NCBI GenBank assembly: GCA_026075535.2
Contig: AP026544.2
Coordinates: 10,416,001-10,480,000, forward strand
Length of the DNA: 64,000 nt
Source: Tricholoma matsutake
Lineage: Eukaryota > Basidiomycota > Agaricomycetes > Agaricales > Tricholomataceae
Direction: 5' to 3'
Of the stretch, positions 1 to 10,559 are shown piece by piece (the first letter of the stretch is position 1; every line of letters starts with the position of its first letter). The position numbers and the translations under genes are program-made. The notes below the pieces were generated by a model, which was not told the origin of the DNA, did not search any database, and saw nothing but the letters and a program-made list of their open reading frames with translations.

Positions 1-82
1 TCGGTCATATTTCCAGACTGTAAATTGATGATGAGTCAGTGGATACTCAACATCAGCAAATAAGACATGGCATCAGCCTATT

Positions 83-160
83 AGCCAGAGACATGGCATT
101 GGCCAGAGACATGGCATTGGCCAGAAACATGGCATTGGCCAGAGATACAGCATTGGCCAG
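83..160. repeat. 18-bp tandem repeat
   Basis: About four imperfect copies of an 18-bp unit (agagacatggcattggcc) lie head to tail. The unit reads CATGGCATTGGCC without any CpG. It lies upstream of the cysteine-cluster gene remnant and shows no coding pattern of its own. From here to about 475 I see nothing else. Confidence 0.7.
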
Positions 161-526
161 CAGCATTGATGCTTTGAAATGAAGGAAAGCTTACTGCCCC
201 ATGTGCCTTGTGCACATTGAATTTGACTTTCTTGTGATAGGCCTCCATTGCCTGATGGGTGGCCAGAATCATAAAATGGGGCACTAGATAGTGCTGCCCA
301 TTGTCACTTCAAATTTGGACATTCCCATCAGGAATATCAGCCTGGCTTTGCTGCAGATTGCTCATTGTGTGGATTGATATAACAGAGGTGATAACACTAT
401 CTTATGTGTTGAATCAGTGATCAGATCATACATTATTTGTTTGTGTATATCTATCAGATCTATCAACACATGTGATTGTTGATTCTCATTGTTTCACATA
501 TCAACATCCAACCTGGCCCCATAACC

Positions 527-2270
527 ATGCCAACTCATCTCATTGTGAATGTTACACCCCAACAAGTCCTTGGCCAAATCAATGAAATTGAGAATGTGGT
601 CCATAAAGGGCTTCATGAAGGAAACATCAAGGCCATGATGGAGGACCAAAAATGGGCACTGGTAAGTGATTAGCATGCTGTCAGGATGACTGTGCCACTC
701 ACATAGTGTAGAAAAAATTATTTACTTGGCAAAAGGAGGTTCTCTTGGAGGATGCACAGAAAGTGTTCCATGCTGACACATTCTTATGGGGATTTGTTGT
801 GGCATGGGCAAAGTCAGAGAAGGCAGGGGACCAAGAATTCATTGAAGGTCAATGGAGGGTGATGAAGATATTCAATGAGAAATATGGGATTGCAGCAATG
901 GCCTCAGCCTTGGGATCAGGGGCAGCAGCACTGGCATTGGCACTGGCACCAACACCAGCCAAAGCAGAATGACCAAGAATCAGAGTGGTTGAACTATTGC
1001 CCAGACCAGTGGCAGTCCAGGACCAGGCACCAGGGCAATCTGCTGCAATAGAACCAGTGGAAGTGTCAGGATCAAGCCCAACATGCCAGGCAAAAGCTCC
1101 ACCCTGAGACATGCACCCATTGGCACTGGCCAGATATTCAATGAGAAAAATGGGATTGTGGCAATGGGATCAGCCTTGGGATTGGGGGCAGTAGCACCAA
1201 CATTGGCACCAGCACCAGCACTGGCATGGAAACCAGCCAAGGTGGAAAGACCAAGAATCAAAGTGGTCAAACCATTTCCCAGACCAGTGGCAGTCCAGGA
1301 CTGGGCACCAGGGCAATCTACTGCGATAGAACTAGCAGAAGTGTCAGGATCAAACCCAACATGCCAGACAAAAGCTCCACACTGAGACACACCCACCCAT
1401 TGGCACTGGCCATGACACCTATACTGGTAAGAGGTAGTGATAGTGACAAAGTTCAGGTTGCACAGAGCTGGAGCTGGGGTTCTGACAAGGAGTTTGAAGA
1501 GTAGGGAAACAGAGGTGACAGAGAGCGATGCCAATGCTGATGCTGTGATGCAGCAGAAGAGGGACAATGCTCCAAAGGCCCGAGGAGTACCCCAGTGCAG
1601 GAGTCAGAGAACAACACCATGTTCACAATGCACCCAGCTTGGGTGCAATTGCTACAAGCAGGCGAATGGCAAAAAGGCATGCTACTATTGTGGTAAGAGC
1701 AAAGTTCAGTGTGAGACAGAGGATATGGGTCCAGTGGCCAGACCAACAAAAGGAAAGGGACTGGCCAGAAGAAAAGTCAGGAAGGCTCCATCTTCCAGTG
1801 GAGAGGAACCATCGCCCAGGCAGTTCACTCAAAAGGAAAAAGGAAAAGTTAAGGATGAGTCTTCCTTATCACAATACATAAATCCACAAATACATATATG
1901 CATAGCAGCTGTAGATGTTGATATTGAGATGGCTGCTCATGATGTCACTGCCACTCCCAATTATGCTGCATCTAGAACAAGTGGAGCAAGACATGTACAA
2001 TCAAGCATGGTGGGCAGAAGAGACACTCTGGGAATCCTTAGCCCAGATAAAACAAATGTTGGACACTCTAAGCTCACTTTCAGACAGCCCTCAAAGCATA
2101 CCTTGGATTGCAGGGCAGTGCACAACCCATTGTCCTGTACAATGGATTTGCTGCTGATCAGGTACACTACATCCAGGGAGGTCCAAGCTGGAGATGAGAC
2201 ATGGGCATGTCTGAACAGATGGGGGCCTATGAAGATGTGCCCAATGGTGATGCTGATGCACACTGATTGA
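527..2270 (+). pseudogene. Cysteine-cluster/coiled-coil protein relic
   Basis: Three open stretches lie in order. The first starts at the ATG at 527 and reaches a GTAAGT donor near 661. The second runs about 745-972 and is Ala-rich. The third, about 1437-2270, holds a cluster with spacing CxxC-x5-C-x8-C-x2-C-x4-K-x2-C (encoded near 1618-1715), followed by basic residues and a Trp/Gln/Leu-rich, coiled-coil-like segment near 1960-2080. Zn-cluster-like proteins with a coiled coil are common, uncharacterised families in mushroom genomes; DNA or RNA binding is only inference. Stops separate the pieces, so it is either a multi-exon gene I cannot splice fully or a decayed one. I do not recognise a named family. 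Confidence 0.35.
866..1410. repeat. Direct duplication, about 266 bp, two copies
   Basis: The segment 866-1131 is repeated at 1132-1410. Both copies begin AGATATTCAATGAG and end CCATTGGCACTGGC. They share a series of landmarks, including CCCAGACCAGTGGCAGTCCA and CAGGATCAA. Small indels and transitions separate them. The duplication lies within the cysteine-cluster gene remnant and breaks its reading frame. Confidence 0.8.
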
Positions 2271-2282
2271 AACCAGTCTTTT

Positions 2283-2887
2283 GTGGTTAACGATGCCAGC
2301 CCTTAACCATAACTGCTGGTCCAGTTAATATCTGTCCGGTTAGGTTTGGTTAACAGTCTTTTTTTGGTCCTATAGTCCAGACCTTTAAACACTAAGTGGC
2401 CACTGCCAGTCCCTGGGCCTCCTCAACATATCCATGACATCAAAATAACACACATAAACATCTGTACACTGTATATTTCATTCATTTAACAACCCTGACA
2501 AGTCGTAACTACATACCGCAAACTGCAACCGCAAACTGCAAACTAATACACTGCACTTTTGTTTTGGCCAAATCTCAGTTAAATCTTGACGGAGTCTCTT
2601 ACAAATTGGATCAAACAGCGGGGAGTTACAATGTCTATTTTTCTGCCTAATGGTTAAGTGTTTTGGGTAATATTCATTGAGATACATATAGGTTGTATAG
2701 TATGACAAATTTCACGACAAAAAACCGGTCTTAACCAGTCTTTTTTTGGTCCATTAACCAAAAAAGACTGGTCTTAGTTGGTCCGGTTAGGTCCTCCCAA
2801 TATCTGGGTCAGTCCTAGACCAGTTATGGTTATGGTCTACCCATTGTAGGGTCAAAAAATCGAACCTAACCTAACCTTAAAACACTA
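2283..2887. mobile_element. Degraded family-A hAT-like element(s)
   Basis: Two terminal pieces of the same small-element family seen intact at 31561 and 51356 are present. One ends near 2394 (ctttaaacacta), preceded by GGTCCTATAGTCCAG. The other covers about 2690-2887 and ends CCTTAAAACACTA, with the family's internal GGTCTTAACCAGTC motifs. The middle also shares the family motif 'gttacaatgtctat' and 'gatacatata'. No trustworthy target duplication is visible. It lies directly upstream of the Ala-rich ORF, whose ATG overlaps the last A of the element. Confidence 0.55.
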
Positions 2888-3434
2888 TGGCCACTGCACC
2901 ATTCATCCTGCAGGAAGACTTGTCTGCTGCTGATGCTGATCATGTTAATGAGGCTGCCATGCAAGTTCACAACATTGAGGCTAAACATGATGCCCAGGGA
3001 CTGGCTATGGCTCTGGCCAATGCACCCATGGCCAAACCCATGGAGCAAGACTGGTTTGGTGCTGATGCCAAGCAGGTTGTGCCTGAGGCCAAGGGACCAG
3101 CCATGCCCAATGCACCCATGGCCGAACAGGTTGAGGCTGAGGTATCCTTGTGCTCTGGTCCAGCAATACACATTGTTCCTAGCATGCCACAAGACTCTCA
3201 AGAAGTGGCTCAGCATGCAATGTCTGTGGCCCCACCACTTCCCCCCCCCTTTGCTGCGACTTCACTTGCTGATGCCAACACTGCTGAACTGGTATCAGCA
3301 GTTATCAGCAATGTCTCCCTCCGAATGCCTATGATCACAGAGACCTCTGAAACAAGGCTTTCTCCTTCACCCTGCCCCTCCCCTTGCCCTGCACAGTTAT
3401 GCTGGTTGCCACAGCTCTTGTCACCTGCTCTGCC

Positions 3435-3860
3435 TATAAGGGCAACCTAAGCCTCTAGCAAAGGGAAATCCGAAGTTAAAATTATGCTACATAATACAGG
3501 GATTGGGGGTGCACCTAGCAAAGGGAAATCCGAAGAGAAAACTCTAAGGATCCCCTTGCTGATGCCCAGTATATGTGAAGACGACAAAAATCAAATATAA
3601 CCTAAAAATAGAAAAAGGCGGAGATAGGCGGATCAAGGCCGCCAAATGACATCATACCAAGGGGTATGTGTTGGAAGGGGTACTCCGCCTCTAAATATAA
3701 AAGTGTCAACATATACAAACATGATAGCAAGGGAAAATTAGTAATAAAATCCAGAAAAATCATAGAAAATGAAGAATAGAAGGAAATGAGGTGGGGAAAA
3801 ATATGGGACGAACATAAAAAATAGGAAAAACACACAGGGCACCCCCCTAGTCCCCTTACA
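3435..3860 (-). repeat. Gypsy-1 3' LTR
   Basis: A 426-bp LTR that reads TATAAGGGCAACC...CCCCTTACA on the plus strand. It differs from its partner at 9056-9481 at about five positions by eye. These are transitions, mostly at CpG or CpG-derived dinucleotides (for example GACGAC versus GATGAC). Adjacent to it on the right (3861-3875) is the complement of the purine-rich tract. Confidence 0.95.
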
Positions 3861-3955
3861 TCACCCCCTCTCTAAGATGCATCGCCCCGATGCATTCGAA
3901 ATCGTATACGACCAAAGTCCGTGACTTGAATGCGACGCGGTGCAGCCGTGTGCCG

Positions 3956-6900
3956 TCAGTGGAATTCCTTGATTAACCGAGCGGCATTTATGTCAGACTC
4001 TTCGACCCATGAGTTCTCCTCATACCCATAACCCTTCCAATGTACCAAATACTGGAGTTTTCCTCGACGCAAACGGCTGTCCAAGATTGACTCGACTTCA
4101 TATTGGGGTTCTCCCTCGATCACTGTAGGTGGTGGTGGTGGGTGTGAATGGCGTCCCGGGAACGGATCTGGGGGAGCTGGAAGCAACTTGACGACATGGA
4201 AGACGGGATGGAGTCTGGACATGGAGGCTGGGAGGCGTAGACGATAGGCATGTGTTCCAACGCACTTGACAATGGGGAAAGGTCCCAAGAAGCGATGAGC
4301 GAGTTTCTTGGATGGATGTGTAGTGGAGATGTCACTGGAGTCAAGATAAACTCGATCACCAACCTTGTACTGAGGGGTTGAGGAGTGGCGCTGGTTGTAA
4401 AATTGTGCCATGTCGTCCTTCGCCTTTGCTAAGGCTGCCCTTGCCTCCTCCAAGCTATCCCTCATGCGTTCTGTGAACTCATTCACTGTCTCGATGTGTG
4501 AGGGAGTTTGGCGAGGTTCAAATCCCATGCGTGGATGTCGTCCAGTGTCTAAGAGGAAAGGGGTCTGTTGAGTGGAAGCATGGACATGGTTGTTGTACCC
4601 AAACTCGGCCAAAGGAAGGAGATCATCCCAATCGTGCTGGCGTTCATTGACAAAGAGGCGGATGTACTGCTCCAGTTCCTGGTTGACTCGCTCCGTCTGG
4701 CCATCAGTTTGTGGGTGATAAGCAGTTGAAGCGAGGAGTTTGATCCCCAGGAGTCGGTACAGCTCACGAGTGAACTCTGCCATGAACTGAGGGCCACGAT
4801 CCGAGAGGAAGGCACCAGGAAGTCCATGTAATTTCCACACGTGGTGGAGGTAGAGTCGAGCGGCACCTAGGGCACTGACAGTGGTGTGAGTGGGAATGAA
4901 GTGAGTGCGTTTTCCCACTGAGTCAACTGTGCACATCACCGCATCAAACCCGTTTGACTCTGGCAATTCCACCACAAAGTCGACGCTGACAACATCCCAA
5001 CGACTCTCTGGAACAGGAAGAGGGTGTAGCTCACCAATAGGCTTGCGACGAGGGACCTTGGTGCGTAAGCAAAGGTCACAAGTGCGACAATACTGACCAA
5101 TGAGCCGTGACATTTGTGGCCACCAATAGTTCCGTGAGGTGAGCTCCAAGGTCTTCCAGCGTCCGGGGTGGCCAGCAATCTGTGAGTCATGGTGTTGGGA
5201 TATGATGCGCCGGCGAAGGTCTGGGTCATTGGGAACATAGATGCGATCCCTGAAATACAACAAGTCCTCCTTTTCAGCCCACTCTGCCGCACGTAAGGAA
5301 AGGGTCGATCCCTTCCTCAGTTCTTTAACAGCTCGGGTGACAACATCCTCATGTAAACCGCTATGGTTTGCGCGACGAATGTCGCGTAGAATGTCCCGCT
5401 CCTCGCCCTGGGGTACGATGCCTTCCAGTGCCCGAATGGTGAACAGGTCTGGCTGCAACAGCACAATGTTTTGGTTGTCACCACTGCCATCCCCATGGTC
5501 TGCACGTCGGGATAGGGCATCGGTCTTCCCCATGCTGCGACCCGGACGGTGGTGCAAGGAGAAGTCGAATCTAGATAGATACAGGGACCAACAAGCTTGA
5601 CGACGGTTCAATTTCTTGGCCGTCATGAAGTACTCGAGGTTCTTGTGATCCGTCCAAATTTCCACCTTGTGTTGGGCACCCTCGAGGAAGTGTCGCCACT
5701 CCTCAAGCGCACGCATTATCGCCAACATCTCCTTGTCATGGATCTCGTAGTTTCTCTCTACAGCACTAAGGCTTTTGGAGTAGAACGCAACAGGATGCTA
5801 CTTCTGGTCCTCCGGAGACTGCTGAGACAACACAGTGCCCGTCGCAAAGTCAGAACTGTCGGCTTCTACACGAAAAGGACGCGAATCGTCAGCAAAGGTA
5901 AGGATTGGAGCGGAAGTGACCATCTCCTTAAGCTTTTCGAACGCCTCCTGTTGTGCATTATCCCACCTCCATGCCTCCTTTCCTGTCAAGTCGAACAGCG
6001 GTCGTGCATGATGTGAGAAATCCTTGATAAAACGCCGATAAAAATTGATGAAGCCCAGGAAAGACTGCACCTCCTTCTTGTTCATGGGCGTAGGCCAAGC
6101 TGTGACCCCATTTACCTTGATAGGATCCATCTCCACTTGACCCTCCGAGATAATCAGGCCGAGGTACTCGATCTTGGTCCTTTCGAACTCGCATTTGTCC
6201 TGACGAAGGTAGAGTTTGTACCGTCGAAGTCGCTCTAGGACGAGGCGTGTGATGCGACGGTGCTCTTCAACCGTGCGAGTGAAGATGAGGATGTCGTCGA
6301 GATAGATGCAGACAACGCCTTCGAGGATGAGGTCATGGAAGATGTCATTCATCATGGTCTGAAAGGTGGCAGGGCTATTAGTAAGGCCAAAGAACATGAC
6401 AAGCGGTTCAAAAAGACCACGGTTGGTACGAAAGGCTGCCTTCCACTCATCTCCCTCCTTTATCCTCACATTATTATAGCCCCAACGGACATCGAGCTTG
6501 GTGAAGTATCGGGCTCCACGGAGCTGGTTTACGAGTTCGGAGATGAGGGGTAGTGGGTAGCGATTTTTGACCGTGATGTTGTTGAGTCTTCTGTAGTCTT
6601 GAACCGGTCGAAGTGAGCCATCCTTCTTCTTGACAAAGAAAAAGGGAGAGGCCATGGGTGACTTTGATGGTCGAATATGTCCAGAGGCCAGGTGCTCGTC
6701 AATGAACTGGTCAAGCTGCCGTTGTTCCTCCAGAGAGAGAGGATAGACCTTGCAGGATGAAGGGGTTGCGCCGGGGGTGAGTTCAATCGCGTGATCCCAT
6801 GGCTTACGCGCAGGAAGAGAGTCGAATGACTCCTTGGAGAACACGTCTTCAAACTCATGGAGATGAGGGAGTAAGGAGTTAGTAGAGGATTTAGCAGCAT

Positions 6901-7774
6901 TGTTTTTGTGGAAGGCCTCGGCAAGGCATTGGGATATGTTCGATGTGGCACACACCTCATGCGATGAGCGAATCGCAGTGTAGAAGATCCGATCACCCTC
7001 CTCCACTTCCTCTGGGTCCTCATCATCATCATCCGAGTCCGGAATTAGATCAGGAACCCCTTCCAATTCTACTTCAGGTATAGGCAGGGGTCCAGCACGA
7101 CACTTCTGAGTTCGTCGTATTGCCGCCTTCTGTCCACGACGTTCTTGCCTGGCTTCTGTGAAACACGTCCGACAGCGGGATGGACATCGGCTCATGGTAA
7201 CCTCCCCGGTATGCCAGTCGACCTCTGGGTTATGGTCTCGAAGCCATGGATATCCCAAAATCGCCTTTTGCTTTCCTAATTGAGTGACAGCAAAAAGGGC
7301 ACGCTCACTATGATCTTTGTAACGGAGAACCAGGTCTGCAACCTCTCGGATGGCACCAGCTTCATTTGGGGATCCATCCACGTTATATACAGGTATCGGA
7401 CGTGAGAGTGAGCGAGTATTTAGACGATGTTGTTGTACCAGATGGGAATCGATGAAGAGACCAGTCGCACCAGAGTCCAGGAGCGCAGAGACACCGAGTA
7501 TCTGTCCAGTGTCGGTCGTCTGCAGTTCGATGGCTAGGTTTAAGGAATGTGCAGAGGGAGTGGATGCCACAATATACTTGCGTGGTAGTTTACGCTCCCA
7601 TGATTTAATTTTGGGACGTGGAGTAGAAGGAGAGATGGGGAGAGCAGGTACATCTTTAGCCAACTTCGAAGGGTCAGAGAGGGGAGCAGTCACAGAAATG
7701 GATTCATTCTCCAGGGATTCAACTGACAAGACTTCAAAGCGGTTATGGACAGGCAGTGAGGGCGTACGATTCAC
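3956..7774 (-). pseudogene. pol: Gypsy-1 pol (PR-RT-RH-INT-chromodomain), one internal stop
   Basis: A single frame of about 1272 codons from the ATG at 7774. The aspartic protease has DSGATGLFID near residue 100. The reverse transcriptase has YLDDILIF and LDVRWGYNN. RNase H has TDHKNLEYF. Integrase has an HHCC finger (H...H...CRTCDLC), a DDE core (VDFVVELP, SDRGPQF, YHPQTDGQTERVNQELE) and HRFLGPFPIV. It ends in a chromodomain (EVESILDSRLRRGKLQYLVHWKGYG). The frame is broken once at 5798-5800, where TAG replaces the Trp codon kept in Gypsy-2. It stops at 3956-3958 where Gypsy-2 keeps CGA, trimming about 20 basic residues. No frameshift is seen. The ATG overlaps the gag stop by four bases. Confidence 0.92.
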
Positions 7775-8889
7775 TCGCTGCGAATAGGAAAATCCTGCTC
7801 CTCTACAACTTCCAGCTCAACCTCCTCTGCAACTTGATCCTTCGCTTCCTCAACATCTACAAGCGCCAACAAATCTTGTAGGAGTTTGTCTTGTCCCTCG
7901 GGGGTGAGCATGCGGATATCCTGACAATGGGGACACGCTCCAGCCCTGTGTCCAGGTTCCCCACAACGGTAGCAGAGATCCAACTTACGTGCACGGCTGT
8001 GGGCTGCATCAACATCCATTGGTACTGGGATATTGACGGCTGGTGTGGGAGTTTGACGAGCAGGAATGGGGTTAGGGCGGGGGAGGCTTCGATTGAAGGT
8101 GTAGGGTGTATGAGTGGTAGTTGGAGCATGGAATGCAGCATTAAACGCCACATTTGTGAGTCGGTTCTCGTCACAGAGTGAAGCAGCTTCATACCAAGCA
8201 AGGATATCATCGTCCGCTGGGCGCCCTTCCAACATCTGTGCAATCTGGTCCTGAATTTCTCGGTTGAGTCCCCGTCGGAACTTCACCACCACTGGTAACC
8301 CACTCCCATACCCTGCCATGTCCACCAAATCCTTGAACTCATCGATATAGTCGTCCACGGATCGACGTCCCTGGTGGTAAGTGGATGACTCAAGTCGTGT
8401 CACTGCTCGGTGGCGTTCATTGAGGGGGCAGAAGTGGCATACGAACTCAGCTCGAAAGTCACCCCAAGTGGAGAAAGGTAGAGAACTGAGTTCTTTAGTT
8501 TGACGTAGGATATGGTCCACATAGAGATAGGCGCGTTCAGATTTCATGTATGTGAAGGCCCAATAATTTTTTGCAGCCTCATCAATGAATTGATGCAACT
8601 GGAGACTAATGTATAACTCACAGGAATTAAGGAATGCACGTCCCTGCACACGTGCACCATTAAATTCGGCGGGGGGGGACGGTTTGATCTGGGCACGTTC
8701 CTTAGTGGATGCGTTTGGCAAAACGTCGTTGTTGGGTGCACTTGGAATCGTGAAGGGGGAACTATTAGTCGTAGGGTTAGCCTGGAGGGTCCTAACGAAG
8801 TTTTCAATCGTAGATTTAAGCGAGTCAATTTGCGCGCGCATTCCGGAAACGTCGCTTTCAAGCGCGTTGAAGCGTTCTGATGCGTCCAT
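7771..8889 (-). CDS. gag: Gypsy-1 gag (capsid-nucleocapsid)
   Basis: An open 372-aa reading frame from the ATG at 8889 (MDASERFNALESD). An N-terminal Leu-rich, coiled-coil-like segment is followed by a retrotransposon gag capsid region (FNGARVQGRAFLNSCELY..., WADFRAEFVCHF-like motif, YIDEFKDLVDMAGY). A zinc knuckle CYRCGEPGHRAGACPH lies near residue 305, with an acidic tail after it. The protein would form the virus-like particle and bind element RNA. The stop TGA overlaps the pol start as ATGA, suggesting stop-restart translation rather than a fused polyprotein. The copy appears undamaged. Confidence 0.92.
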   Translation of the reverse strand: MDASERFNALESDVSGMRAQIDSLKSTIENFVRTLQANPTTNSSPFTIPSAPNNDVLPNASTKERAQIKPSPPAEFNGARVQGRAFLNSCELYISLQLHQFIDEAAKNYWAFTYMKSERAYLYVDHILRQTKELSSLPFSTWGDFRAEFVCHFCPLNERHRAVTRLESSTYHQGRRSVDDYIDEFKDLVDMAGYGSGLPVVVKFRRGLNREIQDQIAQMLEGRPADDDILAWYEAASLCDENRLTNVAFNAAFHAPTTTHTPYTFNRSLPRPNPIPARQTPTPAVNIPVPMDVDAAHSRARKLDLCYRCGEPGHRAGACPHCQDIRMLTPEGQDKLLQDLLALVDVEEAKDQVAEEVELEVVEEQDFPIRSE

Positions 8890-9055
8890 GTCGCTAGGGA
8901 GCGCATTTGGCGAAAATGGCGGCGCAATAAAGGCGAGAGTATCTGGAACGGTGTGTAGGGACTCTGTGGAGCTTTGGGAAGCATTGTCCAGTCCGTACCT
9001 GCCTATTTTGGGCAGCGCGTTCGCGATTTTCGGGCCTTAGGGGAGAGTTTTCTAC

Positions 9056-9481
9056 TATAAGGGCAACCTAAGCCTCTAGCAAAGGGAAATCCGAAGTTAA
9101 AATTATGCTACATAATACAGGGATTGGGGGCACACCTAGCAAAGGGAAATCCGAAGAGAAAACTCTAAGGATCCCCTTGCTGATGCCCAGTATATGTGAA
9201 GATGACAAAAATCAAATATAACCTAAAAATAGAAAAAGGCGGAGATAGGCGGATCAAGGCCGCCGAATGACATCATACCAAGGGGTATGTGTCGGAAGGG
9301 GTACTCCGCCTCTAAATATAAAAGTGTCAACATATACAAACATGATAGCAAGGGAAAATTAGTAATAAAATCCAGAAAAATCATAGAAAATGAAGAATAG
9401 AAGGAAATGAGGTGGGGAAAAATATGGGACGAACATAAAAAATAGGAAAAACACACAGGGCACCCCCCTAGTCCCCTTACA
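9056..9481 (-). repeat. Gypsy-1 5' LTR
   Basis: A 426-bp LTR at the upstream end of the element. It is followed on the plus strand by the second CTGCC duplication. The LTR drives transcription leftward into gag. Its inner edge (9041-9055) holds the primer-binding region TAGAAAACTCTCCCC in element sense; I could not match it to a specific tRNA by eye. Confidence 0.95.
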
Positions 9482-9568
9482 CTGCCAGCCTTATGTTCAA
9501 GAAACACCCCTCAGCCAAACCCAAAGAAGAGAGTGGGAGCTTCTGAGGACAGAGGTGAAGCCAAATGA

Positions 9569-10559
9569 GGAAGTATAGAATAGGAGCTGGACAATTTTTA
9601 TTTATTTACATGTATAGATCGCCTTGTAAATTTTCTCTGCAAATTTTACTCCTTTTATTCTCTGTCTTCTTCCAACAGTCTGGGTGCAGATGGCTTCTTC
9701 TTGTGCAAGGTCATCAGCTGTCCATCAGGTATGTTGGGCCTCTGATAATGCTGATCTTTGTGGCAGCTGATTGTTTTGAGATGATCATCATCTGTTGCCA
9801 TACAGCTTCATTTCCTACTGCTGCCAATCCTGTTGCTGAAGCTGGTGTTAATGCCACTGCCAATCCTACCACTGCCAATCCTACCACTGATGCCCTTGCC
9901 CTTGCCCTTGCAACAGGATCCTCTGTCCAATTTCACCCAAAAAGTGGGTGAGGTGTGGACTTGTGGTGGTGTCCTCAACACCTAACAGGTTTCTGATCTC
10001 TTTGAAAGCTCAGTCCTGGTATAAGCTCCAAATGGCTTCTGATTGCTTCACTTTGAAGTTGTTTAATTTCCGTGAGTAGCCTTTGGTCATTCACCAGTTG
10101 TTTGAAAGCCAGGTTGTAAGTTCCTGGCAATGTGATCAATAATACAGCCTTGACATGCTTGATAGTTCACCTTGGCACAGATGTGACTCTCCTCTTCATC
10201 CATTGGGGCCCTCTCAATTGACACCCAGTACTTTAATATTGCAGGAAGAATGTCACACTTGAGTATTTGCAATTGGCTGGCTTTTGATTCCTGCAATCAG
10301 AATGCATCTTTATAAGGCTCAATGATCCTCTGCTCTTCAACTATATATCTGCTCTCCTTCTGGTACTGTCTCAAACCCAGGTTCTCTGATGGCTCAGGCA
10401 GCATTGGAGGGGATTGATGTGGAGGAAAGAATTGTCCTTGTCATCAGATTATCAGTACAAGGATCACATGAGGATGATAGTACAATAGCCCATCAATGCA
10501 TATTGTTGATTCCCCTTAAATCATCATGAGCCTAACAAGAGCTCCTTACAGGTGAAAGA
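9569..10559. other. Unassigned old sequence before KDZ relic
   Basis: Short ORFs such as 9565-9951 and 10087-10296 (minus) show no recognisable domain and overlap stops in all frames. The stretch is CpG-poor and Ala/Thr/Asn-rich when translated near 9810-9920 (ATANPTTANPTT-like repeats). It may be part of the KDZ element's 5' region, but I cannot show that. Confidence 0.3.

Larger units (their letters stand above)
3435..9481 (-). mobile_element. Gypsy-1: chromodomain LTR retrotransposon, near-intact
   Basis: This is a complete 6047-bp Ty3/Gypsy element on the minus strand. It has two 426-bp LTRs (TGTAAGGGG...CCCTTATA in its own sense) and a perfect 5-bp target duplication CTGCC at 3430-3434 and 9482-9486. 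Order in its own sense is LTR, gag, protease, reverse transcriptase, RNase H, integrase, chromodomain, purine-rich tract, LTR. The C-terminal chromodomain places it among the chromoviruses, whose integrases are guided to heterochromatin. It has exactly the same length as Gypsy-2 (52712-58758). Only two stop lesions are seen in pol, so it is the youngest-looking element in the window. Confidence 0.95.
2887..9568 (+). pseudogene. Ala/Pro-rich ORF split by Gypsy-1
   Basis: An ORF begins at 2887 (MATAPFILQED...) and is rich in Ala, Met, Pro and Asp. It runs to the Gypsy-1 left LTR at 3435. If the element 3435-9481 and one copy of the CTGCC duplication are removed, the frame continues from 9487 to a stop at 9566-9568. 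This gives 209 codons plus stop, with a basic, Lys/Arg-rich tail. The clean join shows that the ORF was open when Gypsy-1 inserted. No domain is recognised. Composition resembles the Ala-rich part of the relic at 527-2270, so both may belong to one family or to a larger element. Confidence 0.45.

Noticed and set aside
2397..2895. TGGCCACT at 2397-2404 and 2888-2895 as a target duplication
   Set aside because: The left copy is part of the palindrome AGTGGCCACT, and the sequence just inside it (GCCAGTCCC) does not match the right end as an inverted repeat. I treat it as coincidence.
4905..6553. Plus-strand ORFs across Gypsy-1 pol
   Set aside because: Shadows of the minus-strand pol frame, which has clear RT, RNase H and integrase motifs.
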